This document shows positions 34,922-44,487 of a stretch of 64,000 nt of DNA, one piece after another. The position numbers and the translations under genes were made by a program. Source of the stretch: Microvirga massiliensis (lineage in GTDB: Bacteria > Pseudomonadota > Alphaproteobacteria > Rhizobiales > Beijerinckiaceae); NCBI RefSeq assembly GCF_001006805.1, contig NZ_LN811351.1, positions 509,340 to 573,339 of the forward strand. The letters run 5' to 3'. Positions within the stretch are counted from its first letter, which is position 1. Each line of letters opens with the position of its first letter. Below the pieces are notes generated by a model, which saw only the letters and a list, made by a program, of their open reading frames with translations, did not search any database and was not told where the DNA came from.

Positions 34922-35713
34922 ATGTCAAGCAATTCTGCCCCGGAGAGCGGCCTCTTTCGTCAGCGATTTCTCGGCCAAAAGCCTCTCATGGGCACGTTCA
35001 TCAAGACGCCCAGCGTGCACGCGACCGAGATCCTGGGCGGCTTGGGCTTCGATTTCGTGGTCATCGACGAAGAGCACGCGCCGTTCGACCGAGAGACGAT
35101 CGATCTCGTCCTTCTCGCTGCGCGTGCTGCCGGCACCGCCGGAATTGTCAGGGTCGCGGAGCCGACTGCATCAAAGATCCTCTCGGTCCTCGACTGTGGC
35201 GCAGCGGGTGTGCTCGTGCCCCATGTCTCGTCCGCTGCGAAAGCGCAGGAAATTGCGGCAGCCGCGCGCTACCGCGGCGGGAAGCGTGGCTTCTCCAATT
35301 CGCCGCGTGCCGGGGGCTACGGCACGCTCTCGATCTGGCAGCACGTCGACGCTGGAGACGCTGCAGCGACCGTGATCGCCATGATCGAGGATCCTGAAGC
35401 CCTCGACGAGATCGAGGCGATCGCCGCGGTTGACGGCCTTGACGGCTTCTTCATCGGGCGGGGAGATCTGACCGTTGCGCTCGGGGCCCCGGCTATGGAT
35501 GCGCCTGCGGTGCGCATTGCCGTCGAACGGATCGCAGCGGCGGCGCAGGCAGCAGGAAAGCCGGTCTGCGTCATGGCGAATAGCGTCGCGGATGCCGAGG
35601 CCATGAAGGCGCTCGGCGCCAGTGCCTTCATTGTCTCGTCGGATCAGGGGCTCATGCGTCAGGCGGCCCTCAAGGTCCTAGCCGACTTCACCCCGGTCAG
35701 AGCGGACGCCTGA
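34922..35713 (+). CDS. HpcH/HpaI-family aldolase
   Basis: 263 aa. A class II pyruvate-aldolase barrel: FDFVVIDEEHAPFD (catalytic His), GIVRVAEP (Arg), AMIEDPEALDEIEAIA and DGFFIGRGDLTVALG (metal-binding Glu and Asp). It cleaves 4-hydroxy-2-oxo acids to pyruvate plus an aldehyde. The start at 34922 follows GGAGCTGGG; an in-frame start at 34862 reads through the operator. First gene of a four-gene plus-strand run with cupin and DUF6282 genes. Confidence 0.92.
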   Translation: MSSNSAPESGLFRQRFLGQKPLMGTFIKTPSVHATEILGGLGFDFVVIDEEHAPFDRETIDLVLLAARAAGTAGIVRVAEPTASKILSVLDCGAAGVLVPHVSSAAKAQEIAAAARYRGGKRGFSNSPRAGGYGTLSIWQHVDAGDAAATVIAMIEDPEALDEIEAIAAVDGLDGFFIGRGDLTVALGAPAMDAPAVRIAVERIAAAAQAAGKPVCVMANSVADAEAMKALGASAFIVSSDQGLMRQAALKVLADFTPVRADA

Positions 35714-35768
35714 ATCGGCGCACGCTCGGCCATGTCAACGGCACAGTGAGCGAACTGGAGAGCACATC

Positions 35769-36674
35769 ATGTACGACGCTTCTGATCCCCGCGCGAGCCT
35801 TTCGGCTGCCCCCAAGGCAACTCCTACGCCAACGGCAGGGTTTGCCGGTGCGGAATACGCCAGGTTCTACGATGAGGAGCCGCAGGAGGAGGGGCCCGAG
35901 GGGCGCACGTGGTATGTCTGCGGCCAGAACTTCATCGTGGCTTACACGGAGGCTGAGCCGGGCGCCACGTTCTCCCGAGATGCGCAGCCCGACGAATACG
36001 TTGTCCTGATCCCCGATGCGGAGACGTCGATCGAAATCTCGGCCGGGAGCGAAACGCTCACGATCCCTGGAAATTCGCTCGCCTTCGTCCCGCCGGGCAT
36101 CAGCACCGTCAAGGTGCCGACCGGAGGTCGTATCGTCAGGCTGTTCACGGTGCGCTCCGAGGATCTTGTTTCCAAGTGCGCGAACGCCGAATCCTATGCG
36201 GTGCCGCGGTCGAATATTCCGCCCTTCGCGCCGTGGCCCGCGCCACGCGATGGATACCGGATCCGGGCCTACAGCCTGGACGTGCCGCCGCAGCCCGGGC
36301 GTTTCGGCCGCATCTTCCGGTGCACCACCTTCATGGTGAACATCCTGGATCCGCAGGTCGGGCCACGCGACATCACGAAGCTGTCGCCGCATCACCACGA
36401 CGACTTCGAGCAGGGCTCGCTCGCGCTTGAGGGTTCGTTCACGCACCACCTCCGCTGGCCCTGGACGACCAACATGAATCACTGGCGCGAGGACGAGCAT
36501 GCGTTCTGCGCCTCACCGTCGGTGACGGTCATCCCGCCGCCGGCCATTCACACCTCGCGCGGCATGGAGGCCGGCGTGAACCAGCTCGTCGACATCTTCT
36601 GCCCGCCCCGCATCGACTTCTCGGAGAAGCCGGGCTGGGTGCTCAATGCCGACGATTACCCGATGCCGCGCTGA
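35769..36674 (+). CDS. Cupin-fold protein, unknown function
   Basis: 301 aa. It looks like a bicupin: a first barrel with EYVVLIPDAETSIEISAG and NSLAFVPPGISTVKVP, and a second with KLSPHHHDDFEQGSLALEGSFTHHL, whose His cluster and Glu could bind a metal, ending VIPPPAIHTSRG. No signal peptide. It lies 55 bp after the aldolase gene and 42 bp before the DUF6282 gene. It may be an isomerase, dioxygenase or sensor for the same pathway; no close named family is recognised. Confidence 0.72.
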   Translation: MYDASDPRASLSAAPKATPTPTAGFAGAEYARFYDEEPQEEGPEGRTWYVCGQNFIVAYTEAEPGATFSRDAQPDEYVVLIPDAETSIEISAGSETLTIPGNSLAFVPPGISTVKVPTGGRIVRLFTVRSEDLVSKCANAESYAVPRSNIPPFAPWPAPRDGYRIRAYSLDVPPQPGRFGRIFRCTTFMVNILDPQVGPRDITKLSPHHHDDFEQGSLALEGSFTHHLRWPWTTNMNHWREDEHAFCASPSVTVIPPPAIHTSRGMEAGVNQLVDIFCPPRIDFSEKPGWVLNADDYPMPR

Positions 36675-36716
36675 CGAGCGCACATGCAAGCTTACAACTT
36701 GTCTTGAGGGTTTCCC

Positions 36717-37691
36717 ATGTCAGACAACACCGCCACGATTCAGCAGATCGAAGACCGGATCGACCAGCTCCTGATCGGAGCCATCGATGCGCACGTCCAT
36801 TCCGGCCCCTCGATCGCTCCACGAGGCATCGATCATCTCGAACTCGTGCAGGAGATGTCCAAAGCAGGCTTTGCTGCCGTGATCACGAAAGATCACGACT
36901 ACAGCGGCGTCGTCGCGGCGGTGTTGATCTCGAAGCATTATCCGCACCTGCGCACCAGGATCTATTCCAGCATCGTGCTGAACAACGTGGTCGGCGGCTT
37001 CAATCCCTATGCCGTCGAGCACACGGCTGCCATGGGGGGAAAGATCGTCTTCATGCCGACGCTCGCGGCGGAGAACCATCTGCGTTGGGAGAAATCCTCT
37101 TCCTGGAGCCATCCCGCCTCGACCCAGAAGATCCGGCCGGCCTCGGCGGTCCCGGTGCTCGACGCCAACAAGCAGGTGCGCGACGAGGTGAAGGAAGTCC
37201 TCGATATCATTGCCAGGAACGACATGGCGCTGGCGAGCGGTCACCTGCACATCAGCGAGACCTGGCTGGTGTTCGAGGAGGCGCAGCGTCGCGGCGTGAA
37301 GCGGCTGGTCCTGACGCATCCCGAGGAGATCGTCGGGGCGAGCCTGAATGACGTTCGCGGCATTGCGGCCATGGGGGCGTTCGTCGAGCACTCGATCGCC
37401 ATGTTCCTCGAGGGCTCGAAGTTCAAGGTCTGCACCGGGGACGACCTCAAGAAGCATATCGACGCGGCCGGTGTCGAGCAGACGATCCTGAGCTCGGATC
37501 TCGGACAGACCGGGATTTTCAGTCCGCTCGAGGGCTTCCGCCGCGGAGTCAGGCTGTGCATCGACCTCGGCTATGATGACGAGCAGATCCGAAAGATGGT
37601 CTCGACGAATGCGGCTCGCGCGTTCGGGCTCGAGGCGGACGTGCAGGCCGCCATCGAGGCGCAGTCCACACAGTCGGAAGTAGCGGCCTGA
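36717..37691 (+). CDS. DUF6282 / amidohydrolase-like metal-dependent hydrolase
   Basis: 324 aa. The superfamily ligands are readable: IDAHVHSGPS (HxH), GHLHISE, LVLTHPEE and SSDLGQTG (Asp). VAAVLISKHYPHLRTRIYSSIVLNN and the C-terminal NAARAFGL fit DUF6282 proteins. It probably hydrolyses a lactone or amide in the aldolase pathway. It begins 42 bp after the cupin gene; GAGG precedes the ATG. Confidence 0.78.
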   Translation: MSDNTATIQQIEDRIDQLLIGAIDAHVHSGPSIAPRGIDHLELVQEMSKAGFAAVITKDHDYSGVVAAVLISKHYPHLRTRIYSSIVLNNVVGGFNPYAVEHTAAMGGKIVFMPTLAAENHLRWEKSSSWSHPASTQKIRPASAVPVLDANKQVRDEVKEVLDIIARNDMALASGHLHISETWLVFEEAQRRGVKRLVLTHPEEIVGASLNDVRGIAAMGAFVEHSIAMFLEGSKFKVCTGDDLKKHIDAAGVEQTILSSDLGQTGIFSPLEGFRRGVRLCIDLGYDDEQIRKMVSTNAARAFGLEADVQAAIEAQSTQSEVAA

Positions 37692-37759
37692 CGTTACTCC
37701 GCTCAGGAGATTAAGGACGAGACTGCCTACAGGATGCGTTCAGCGAGTGGAAGGACAGC

Positions 37760-38479
37760 ATGCACATTCTGGTCGTCTACGCGCATCCTGAGCCGACGTC
37801 GTTCACGGCAGCACTCAAGGACAGGTCTGTCTCGGCCTTGGCGGATGCCGGTCACACGGTCGAAGTATCAGACCTCTATGTGGAGGGCTTCAATCCTGTC
37901 GCCGGTCGGCACGATTTCTCCTCGGTCGCGAACCCCGAGCGCTTCCATTATCAGTCGGAACAGGAACTGGCTGCACGATCCGGCACCTTCGCGCCGGAGA
38001 TTCAACGCGAGCAGGAGCGTGTCCGGGCCGCCGACCTGCTGGTTCTGCAATTTCCGCTCTGGTGGGGAAGCGTTCCCGCAATTCTCAAAGGCTGGTTCGA
38101 TCGAGTGCTCGCCTATGGCTTCGCCTATGTCGATGGGCGGCGTTTCGATACCGGCCTTTTCAAGGGCCGACGCGCCCTGTTCTCGGTCACGACAGGCGGT
38201 ACGCCGGCACGATTCTCGAGCGATGGCGCCTACGGCGAAATTGACCGCGTCCTCTGGCCAGTCGAGCGACTGACCTTGCAGTATATGGGGTTCGAGGTGC
38301 TACCGCCCTTCGTGGCGTACGCAGCTCCGCGTATTGGCGAGGTGGAACGCGCCGCATACCTCGATGCCTGGGAGGAGCGCCTGCTGGAAGCCGTTCGCAC
38401 TCCCGTCGATCGGTCCAGCTCCGATAGCAGAGAGATTCTCGAAGCGGTTGGCTCTGCGGCATGGAGGAGAAGCATCTGA
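37760..38479 (+). CDS. NAD(P)H-dependent flavodoxin-fold oxidoreductase
   Basis: 239 aa. NQO1/MdaB-type: MHILVVYAHPEPTSFTAALKD at the N-terminus, LVLQFPLWWGSVPAILKGWFDRVLAYGFAY, and TTGGTPARFSSDGAYG for FAD/FMN binding. It catalyses two-electron reduction of quinones or related acceptors in the cytosol. It follows the DUF6282 gene by 68 bp and could be part of the same run, though its role there is unclear. Confidence 0.9.
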   Translation: MHILVVYAHPEPTSFTAALKDRSVSALADAGHTVEVSDLYVEGFNPVAGRHDFSSVANPERFHYQSEQELAARSGTFAPEIQREQERVRAADLLVLQFPLWWGSVPAILKGWFDRVLAYGFAYVDGRRFDTGLFKGRRALFSVTTGGTPARFSSDGAYGEIDRVLWPVERLTLQYMGFEVLPPFVAYAAPRIGEVERAAYLDAWEERLLEAVRTPVDRSSSDSREILEAVGSAAWRRSI

Positions 38480-38678
38480 TCTCGACCAGAGCTTGATCGG
38501 TAGAGAGCCCTCTAATCCTGCAATGGGCACACTGTGAAATCTGTTGGAAATGCTACTTCGGATTTCCATCACCGGTGAGACAGATCCGCTTGGAGCCGCT
38601 GCAACCGACGCAGCCGCATCAGCGCGGCAGACCAGCCATTTATTGTTTGATCAACCATCACACGCGTGGGGAACTGGA

Positions 38679-39044
38679 TTACCTTTGCGAGGCGGAACCC
38701 TCGCGCATCGCACGGTGCTCCCGGATGCGAGCCATGTCCTCCGCGCCGCAAGCCGCGGCGTTTTTCATTTCCTTGAACAGGAGGGCTATCTCGTCGAAAA
38801 CAGTGATGTCCTGCTCTTCGGTCGTGAGCGTGTCGAGCTCTCCGGCGAAATCGAGCAGGGCCGAGATTCGGTCCGCCTGTTGACGGGCATCCAGGAGCAG
38901 GCGCCGGATCTCTCGACGGTTTTCCAGCGCCTCGAAGCGCTGCAGCGCTGTATCGAGCCTCTTCCGGCATTCGCAATCGAGATCGAGCGTGCTCACGAGT
39001 GCGCGGACACGCGGCATCAGGCCTGCTTCGCGTGACTTGTCCAT
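38679..39044 (-). CDS. Small coiled-coil protein, unknown
   Basis: 121 aa, no signal. Heptad-like helices (LDTALQRFEALENRREIRRLLLDARQQADRISALLDF, then FDEIALLFKEMKNAAACGAEDMARIREH) suggest a helical bundle. A strong GAGGAGAAG ribosome-binding site before ATG 39044 supports this frame over the opposing frame at 38544-39035. No family recognised. Confidence 0.6.
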   Translation of the reverse strand: MDKSREAGLMPRVRALVSTLDLDCECRKRLDTALQRFEALENRREIRRLLLDARQQADRISALLDFAGELDTLTTEEQDITVFDEIALLFKEMKNAAACGAEDMARIREHRAMREGSASQR

Positions 39045-39199
39045 CCGACTTCTCCTCGATTCTCGTCCGCGAGCGCGGGTATCGGTGTCGCTCTCCGCGA
39101 GGCTAGCTGTCCTGCACCCTTGAAGCGGGGCTCGACAGGATTGGGCCTAACCCCGGAGGCTATCTTCTTGCGCAGATCGCTCCCAGGGATCTTCAGACG

Positions 39200-39478
39200 T
39201 CAGGCGAGCGACCGCCAGTCGACGGCATAGGCTGCGAAGATCAGGCCGCCCAGCACGATCGGGTAGATATAGAAGAGGGTCTGCCATCCCGACGACGCGC
39301 GCTTCAACTCGAGGAAGTGGCGCAGGATCGCCACCACCTTGAAGCCGGAGACCGCGATTACGATGGCGATGCTAACGATTCCCAGAGTCGGTGCGCTTCC
39401 CGTCACTCCCCCGGCCCACATGGCCGTAAGAGTCAGCGCGACGAGGATGAGCCAGGTTCGGGTCGGTGCAGCGGTCAT
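39200..39478 (-). CDS. Cytochrome c oxidase subunit IV / NorF-like membrane protein
   Basis: 92 aa, three membrane helices (TWLILVALTLTAMWAGGV, LGIVSIAIVIAVSGFKVVAILRHFLEL, FYIYPIVLGGLIFAAYAV). The KVVAILRHFLELK motif fits the COX4_pro/NorF family. The start overlaps the stop of the subunit-III-like gene by 4 nt (ATGA). No catalytic haem-copper subunit is nearby. Confidence 0.78.
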   Translation of the reverse strand: MTAAPTRTWLILVALTLTAMWAGGVTGSAPTLGIVSIAIVIAVSGFKVVAILRHFLELKRASSGWQTLFYIYPIVLGGLIFAAYAVDWRSLA

Positions 39479-40068
39479 GGGCGCAGGAGATAGATGAGAG
39501 GGTAGAGGATGACCCAAATGATATCGACCATGTGCCAGAACGCCGTGCCGGTCTCGAGGTTCTCGAGGCTGTCTTTCCAGCACACGATCGCGAGGATCAC
39601 GATTCCCAGCACGACATGCAGGGCGTGAAATCCCGTCATCAGGAAGTAGAGGGTCCAGAAGGTGTTCGTCTCAATTCCGATTCCGGCAGTGAATTTCTGC
39701 GCGTACTCGATCGCCTTCACGCACAGGAACACCGCGCCGAGGAGCATCGCTCCGGTCAGCGCCGGCCTTGGGGACCGGGCCGAGCGCCGGCACTGAACGG
39801 CAATGGCGGCGAGCCAGCCGCTCGTGATCAGGACGAGCGTGTTGATGCCTCCGAGCAGGCGATCGAGCTGGGCTTGCGACGCGTCGAATGTCATGGGATC
39901 CACCGCATGTGCGACCGCGAATGCCGCGAAGAGCGCCCCGAAGGCGACGAGCTCGCTCAGGATCAGGATCCACATCATGGGGTTGCCAGGCAGGCCGGAC
40001 AGGGGCCCCCAATCGTCTTTTGCGTGAAGGGGGACGCCTCCATGGGCGTCGTCGAGCCTCATATCCAT
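39475..40068 (-). CDS. Haem-copper oxidase subunit III / NorE-like protein
   Basis: 197 aa, five membrane helices (PMMWILILSELVAFGALFAAFAVAHAV; LGGINTLVLITSGWLAAIA; ALTGAMLLGAVFLCVKAIEYA; TLYFLMTGFHALHVVLGIVILAIV; HMVDIIWVILYPLIYLL). The GFHALHVVLG and WHMVDIIWV motifs are those of COX3-family proteins; five helices and the NorF-like partner point to NorE. norCBQD and ctaCDE are absent from the window, so this pair is detached from a catalytic subunit. Confidence 0.82.
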   Translation of the reverse strand: MDMRLDDAHGGVPLHAKDDWGPLSGLPGNPMMWILILSELVAFGALFAAFAVAHAVDPMTFDASQAQLDRLLGGINTLVLITSGWLAAIAVQCRRSARSPRPALTGAMLLGAVFLCVKAIEYAQKFTAGIGIETNTFWTLYFLMTGFHALHVVLGIVILAIVCWKDSLENLETGTAFWHMVDIIWVILYPLIYLLRP

Positions 40069-40226
40069 CCGATTCCACCACCCGGTTCGAGATTGCTCAC
40101 CCGGCTCGCATCCCGCTGATCCTTCTCGTCGCGTCGTTGCCGATGCCGATCGCTCCCCTTCATGGCAGGGGCCGTTCTCGCTATTGTCGTCACACCCCCG
40201 CTGCCAGCACTCACGAGGCCTTTCGG

Positions 40227-40859
40227 ATGAAGCTCCATGGATATTTCCGCAGCGGCGCGGCCTACCGCGTCCGCATCGCGCTGAACCTGAAAGGCGTGGA
40301 GGTCGAGCACGTCTCGCATCATCTGCGGAAAGGGGAGCAGCGCGCGGAGAGCTATCTGGCGATCAATCCTCAAGGCCTCGTGCCCGCGCTCGAACTGGAC
40401 GACGGGACGGTCCTCACCCAATCCCTGGCGATCATCGGCTGGCTCGACGAGACCTATCCCGAGCCGCCGTTCCTGCCGACGGATCCGGTCCTCCGCGCCA
40501 AGGTCCGGGCTTTTGCGCTCGCCATCGCCTGCGACATTCACCCCGTCCAGAATCTCGGCGTGCTGAAGCGCCTCCGCAGGCTGGGGCTGGACGAGGAGAC
40601 GGTCCTGCAGTGGGCGGCGGATGTGAACGCTGACGGGCTTGCGGCCTGCGAAGTCATGCTGAGGAACCAGGAGGGGCCGTTCTGCTTCGGTGCGGCTCCA
40701 ACGCTCGCGGATGTGTGCCTTGTGCCCCAGCTCGGGAATGCGCGGCGCTATGGCGCCGATGTCCAACGTTTCCCGCGGCTCCTCGAAGCCGAAGCGGCGA
40801 GCAAGGCGTTGCCGGCTTTCGCCAAGGCGGCTCCCGAACTCCAGCCCGACGCCGAATAG
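40227..40859 (+). CDS. maiA: Maleylacetoacetate isomerase (zeta-class GST)
   Basis: 210 aa. N-terminal thioredoxin-like domain with MKLHGYFRSGAAYRVRIALNLKGVEVE, NPQGLVPALELDDG and TQSLAIIGWLDETYP; C-terminal helical domain with CDIHPVQNLGVLKRL, the zeta-GST hallmark. It isomerises maleylacetoacetate (tyrosine/homogentisate route) or maleylpyruvate using glutathione. The canonical SSxxSxRVRIAL reads RSGAAYRVRIAL here. It is isolated: no hmgA or fahA neighbours. Confidence 0.88.
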   Translation: MKLHGYFRSGAAYRVRIALNLKGVEVEHVSHHLRKGEQRAESYLAINPQGLVPALELDDGTVLTQSLAIIGWLDETYPEPPFLPTDPVLRAKVRAFALAIACDIHPVQNLGVLKRLRRLGLDEETVLQWAADVNADGLAACEVMLRNQEGPFCFGAAPTLADVCLVPQLGNARRYGADVQRFPRLLEAEAASKALPAFAKAAPELQPDAE

Positions 40860-41006
40860 GGACGCCGGGCGGGAGAGCACGGCCGACGAGACACGGGCAC
40901 GACGCCCGGCCTCACGGCCGGGCAACGCGACAGCCGATCGCCATGACCGGTGACCCGTGGTCACGGAATGCATCGGGAGCCTCTCGACGAAGCGCCGGTT
41001 CCGGGG

Positions 41007-41678
41007 CTACTCGGTGGCCGACGGGACCGTGAAGAGCCTGCTCTCCACCGATCTGACGCCCGGCGTCGCCTCTGCGGCCACTCGCAGGGTCTCCTCGTGA
41101 AACCTGTTTCGAACCGCACCCTGGAGGCGGACGGCCCCGTGATCGACCGAGGCGACGATCGGCCACGGCACTCCGAAGGGCTGGGCCCGCAGGTTCCTCA
41201 TGACGCTTTCGGGCGTCGCGGTGCGGTCCCGAGGCTTGGGCTGGCCCGCAAAGGCCCGCAGAATGTCCGAACGGCTGACGATTCCGACGAGCGTGTCCTG
41301 GCGCAGGATCGGAATGCGCTTGACGTTGTGGCGCTCCATCAGATCGGCGATTTCGGTGAGCGGCATCGCCTCGGTTGCGGCGATCACCCGAGGCGTCATC
41401 AGGTCCGCCACCCTGGCGGCATGTGACTTGATGTAGTTCTGGGCCTTGCTGGCGTCGCTCACGAGCATCTGCAGGAACCACGGCCTCCGGCGCTCCGTCC
41501 CGATCTCGACTCGTCTGATCAAGTCCCCCTCGCTGACGATCCCGACCAAGCGCCCGCCAGCCTCGGTCACCGGCGCTGCACTGATCCCATGCTCGAGAAG
41601 GATTTCGGCCGCTCGCCGGACCGGGAGATCCGGAGTGAGCGTGATCACGTCCCTGGTCATGATGTCCGCCGCGCGCAT
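41007..41678 (-). CDS. CBS-domain protein with C-terminal BON domain
   Basis: 223 aa. Two CBS repeats (ADIMTRDVITLTPDLPVRRAAEILLEHGISAAPV, then VADLMTPRVIAATEAMPLTEIADLMERHNVKRIPIL) probably bind an adenine nucleotide. A BON domain follows (VDHGAVRLQGAVRNRFHEETLRVAAEATPGV). Cytoplasmic, function unknown, common in Rhizobiales. ATG 41678 begins the first CBS repeat. Confidence 0.88.
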   Translation of the reverse strand: MRAADIMTRDVITLTPDLPVRRAAEILLEHGISAAPVTEAGGRLVGIVSEGDLIRRVEIGTERRRPWFLQMLVSDASKAQNYIKSHAARVADLMTPRVIAATEAMPLTEIADLMERHNVKRIPILRQDTLVGIVSRSDILRAFAGQPKPRDRTATPESVMRNLRAQPFGVPWPIVASVDHGAVRLQGAVRNRFHEETLRVAAEATPGVRSVESRLFTVPSATE

Positions 41679-42119
41679 GAGGCCTCTCCTGTTGTTTTCC
41701 GTCCGGGGCGGGTCCGGCAACCGGTCCGATCCCCATCCAGGCTTATAGGTCCGGGCTCGAGAGGCGAGGTTGCTCTGCCGCAAACAATTCGTGGAGTGGC
41801 GTGAGCCCTGTTCCGACCCCTGTGGAGCAGGCGGAAGGGCTGTGTCCGAAACCACGGCAGGTTCGAGGGGTGCTTCCGGCCCTCGGGCCGGGGAGAGGGC
41901 GGTCGCCCAGGGCGCGGGGCCTGTCGCTGCGTCGATCGCAGGCGGAGAGAGGCGCCTCCCGAATGTTTCCTGTTTGTTCTAGCGATCTCAGACCTTAGCC
42001 CAAGCCGCGCATCCGCCAAAGCGCTGGCGGGACTGCGCCCGGTGGGGTAAGGCGCTCCGCACGGATTCTGCGTAACCGCAGAGAACACTCAAATTGGCGT
42101 CGGGAGCGCGAAAAGATTC
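41679..42119. other. Gene-free divergent promoter region
   Basis: About 440 bp between the CBS-BON gene (minus) and glcB (plus). It should hold both promoters. The frames across it are low-complexity Arg/Pro/Gly readings; no dyad or RNA was identified. Confidence 0.5.
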
Positions 42120-44333
42120 ATGAATGGCAAGACGAAATACAGACCTGCTGGAAATCTGAAGGTCGCGGAAGTTCTCCACGACTTCATCGAGAAAGAGGCG
42201 CTGCCCTCGACCGGCATTTCCGCGGAAAGGTTCTGGGCTGGACTTGCCGATATTGTCAGGGAACTGGCACCGCGCAATCGGGAATTGCTGGCGGTCCGCG
42301 ATCGACTTCAGGAACAGATCGATGCGTATCATCGTGAACGCGCCGGAAGACCGTTCGATCCTGCCGAATACGAAGGATTCCTGCGCGAGATCGGCTATCT
42401 TCTTCCGGAACCTGACGATTTCAGTATCGAAACCAGCAATGTCGATGACGAGATCGCCCGGATTGCCGGTCCTCAGCTCGTGGTCCCGGTCTCGAACGCG
42501 CGCTATGCCCTGAATGCCGCGAATGCCCGTTGGGGCAGCCTGTATGACGCCCTCTACGGAACGGACGCCATTCCGGAAGACGGCGGAGCCGAGAGAGGGA
42601 AGGGCTACAACAAGGTCCGGGGTGCGCGGGTCGTTTCGCGCGCGCGGGCCTTCCTGGATGCTTCCGTGCCGCTTGCGCAGGGCAGCCATGCCGATGCCAA
42701 GTCTTACGGCATCGAGAAGGGCCGGCTCGTCGTAGGCTTGAAGGACGACGCCCGAACCGAGCTCGCCAACCCCGATCAGTTCGTCGGGTTCAAGGGTAGC
42801 GCGGAGAGCCCCGACGCGGTGCTCCTGCGCAACCACGGTCTGCACCTCGAGATCGTGATCGATCGGACGAGCCCGATTGGCGCGGACGATCCGGCCGGCG
42901 TGAGCGATGTCGTTCTCGAGGCGGCGGTCTCGACCATCATCGACCTCGAGGACAGCGTCGCGGTCGTCGACGCCGAGGACAAGGTGTTGGTCTATCGCAA
43001 CTGGCTCGGCCTGATGAACGGCACGCTCACGGAGACGTTCGAGAAGAACGGACAGATGATCGAGCGCCGGCTGAACCCGGACAGGGTCTACATGCAGCCG
43101 AATGGGGGCGAGCTTCGCCTTCATGGGCGAAGCCTCATGCTGGTGCGGAACGTCGCGCACCACATGTATACGGACGCCGTGCTGGACGAGACCGGCGCGG
43201 AAGTGCCCGAGGCCATTCTCGATGCGGTCGTGACGGCACTCATCGCCATGCACGATCTGAGCGGGACTCATGACCTGCGCAACAGCCGGGCGGGCTCCGT
43301 CTACATCGTCAAGCCGAAGTTGCACGGACCCGACGAGGTGGCCTTTGCCGACCTTCTGTTCGAGCGCGTCGAAAGCATGCTCTCCTTGCCGCGCCACACG
43401 CTCAAGATGGGCATCATGGACGAGGAGCGCCGGACCACGGTCAACCTGAAGGCCTGTATCCGTGCGGCATCGGCCCGAGTCGTGTTCATCAACACGGGCT
43501 TCCTCGACCGGACAGGAGACGAAATCCATACCTCGATGGAGGCCGGCCCCGTCATCCGCAAGAACGACATGAAGGGGACAGCGTGGATCAAGGCCTATGA
43601 GGATTCCAACGTCGATATCGGCCTCGCCTGCGGCCTGCCCGGCAAGGCGCAGATCGGGAAGGGCATGTGGGCGGCACCCGACAGGATGGCCGACATGCTC
43701 ACGCAGAAGATCGCCCATCCTCAGGCCGGTGCGAACACTGCATGGGTTCCATCGCCGACGGCGGCCACCTTGCACGCCCTCCATTACCATCAGGTCGATG
43801 TCTTCGCCCGGCAGCAGGAACTGAAATCGCGCCCGCGGGCGAAGATCTCGGACATCCTGACGATTCCGGTCTCGCAGTCGAACTGGTCGCCCGATGCGGT
43901 TCAGGAGGAACTCGACAACAACGCCCAGGGCCTCCTCGGATACGTCGTGCGCTGGATCGACCAGGGCGTCGGCTGCTCGAAGGTGCCCGACATCAATGAC
44001 GTCGGACTGATGGAGGACCGGGCGACCCTGCGCATCTCTAGCCAGCATATTGCGAACTGGCTGCGGCACGGCGTCGTCACCGAGGAGCAGGTGCTCGCAA
44101 CCTTGAAGCGGATGGCTGCGGTGGTCGACCGGCAGAATGCCGGCGATCCGAACTACCGCGCCATGGCGCCGAGCTTCGACGGGGCGGCTTTCCAGGCCGC
44201 CTGCGATCTCGTCCTCAAGGGGCGCGTTCAGCCGAACGGCTACACCGAGTGGATCCTCCACGACCGGCGCCGGGAGGCGAAAGCTGCCGGAGCGCCCGAG
44301 CACCCCGAACTGAGCGGAGTCAAGACAGCGTAG
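42120..44333 (+). CDS. glcB: Malate synthase G
   Basis: 737 aa, the usual G-isoform length. Conserved segments: [18 protein letters not shown] N-terminus, [16 protein letters not shown] (Mg-binding acidic residues), [44 protein letters not shown] and [14 protein letters not shown]. It condenses glyoxylate with acetyl-CoA to malate. In methylotrophs it links glyoxylate to the TCA cycle. Followed by a strong pair of hairpins. Confidence 0.97.
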   Translation: MNGKTKYRPAGNLKVAEVLHDFIEKEALPSTGISAERFWAGLADIVRELAPRNRELLAVRDRLQEQIDAYHRERAGRPFDPAEYEGFLREIGYLLPEPDDFSIETSNVDDEIARIAGPQLVVPVSNARYALNAANARWGSLYDALYGTDAIPEDGGAERGKGYNKVRGARVVSRARAFLDASVPLAQGSHADAKSYGIEKGRLVVGLKDDARTELANPDQFVGFKGSAESPDAVLLRNHGLHLEIVIDRTSPIGADDPAGVSDVVLEAAVSTIIDLEDSVAVVDAEDKVLVYRNWLGLMNGTLTETFEKNGQMIERRLNPDRVYMQPNGGELRLHGRSLMLVRNVAHHMYTDAVLDETGAEVPEAILDAVVTALIAMHDLSGTHDLRNSRAGSVYIVKPKLHGPDEVAFADLLFERVESMLSLPRHTLKMGIMDEERRTTVNLKACIRAASARVVFINTGFLDRTGDEIHTSMEAGPVIRKNDMKGTAWIKAYEDSNVDIGLACGLPGKAQIGKGMWAAPDRMADMLTQKIAHPQAGANTAWVPSPTAATLHALHYHQVDVFARQQELKSRPRAKISDILTIPVSQSNWSPDAVQEELDNNAQGLLGYVVRWIDQGVGCSKVPDINDVGLMEDRATLRISSQHIANWLRHGVVTEEQVLATLKRMAAVVDRQNAGDPNYRAMAPSFDGAAFQAACDLVLKGRVQPNGYTEWILHDRRREAKAAGAPEHPELSGVKTA

Positions 44334-44349
44334 CGCTGATTGTGCGCCG

Positions 44350-44370
44350 GAGCGGCCCGTGAGGCCGCTC
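44350..44370 (+). other. First hairpin downstream of glcB
   Basis: GAGCGGCC and GGCCGCTC form an 8 bp stem with a CGTGA loop, 16 bp after the glcB stop. No U-run follows. It is probably part of a tandem termination or mRNA 3'-end structure with the next hairpin. Confidence 0.5.
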
Positions 44371-44388
44371 TGCCATCCCAAGTGACAG

Positions 44389-44422
44389 ATACGCCCGCTC
44401 GCCTCCAGGTGAGCGGGCGTAT
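44389..44422 (+). terminator. Strong terminator-like hairpin after glcB
   Basis: ATACGCCCGCTC pairs perfectly with GAGCGGGCGTAT: a 12 bp stem and 10 nt loop. It is followed by TTGCCTTGCCCC, only weakly T-rich. It separates glcB from the molybdo-hydroxylase gene. Confidence 0.65.
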
Positions 44423-44487
44423 TGCCTTGCCCCTCGGCGAACGTTGGGTAAGCTTGAGGCGGTTCGAACAGCAATTCGAGGCTGCCC

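Noticed and set aside
41988..44474. 828 aa open frame on the minus strand opposite glcB
   Set aside because: Antisense shadow of a GC-rich gene; the malate synthase motifs on the plus strand are unambiguous, and the minus reading has Arg/His/Asp-rich text with no family.
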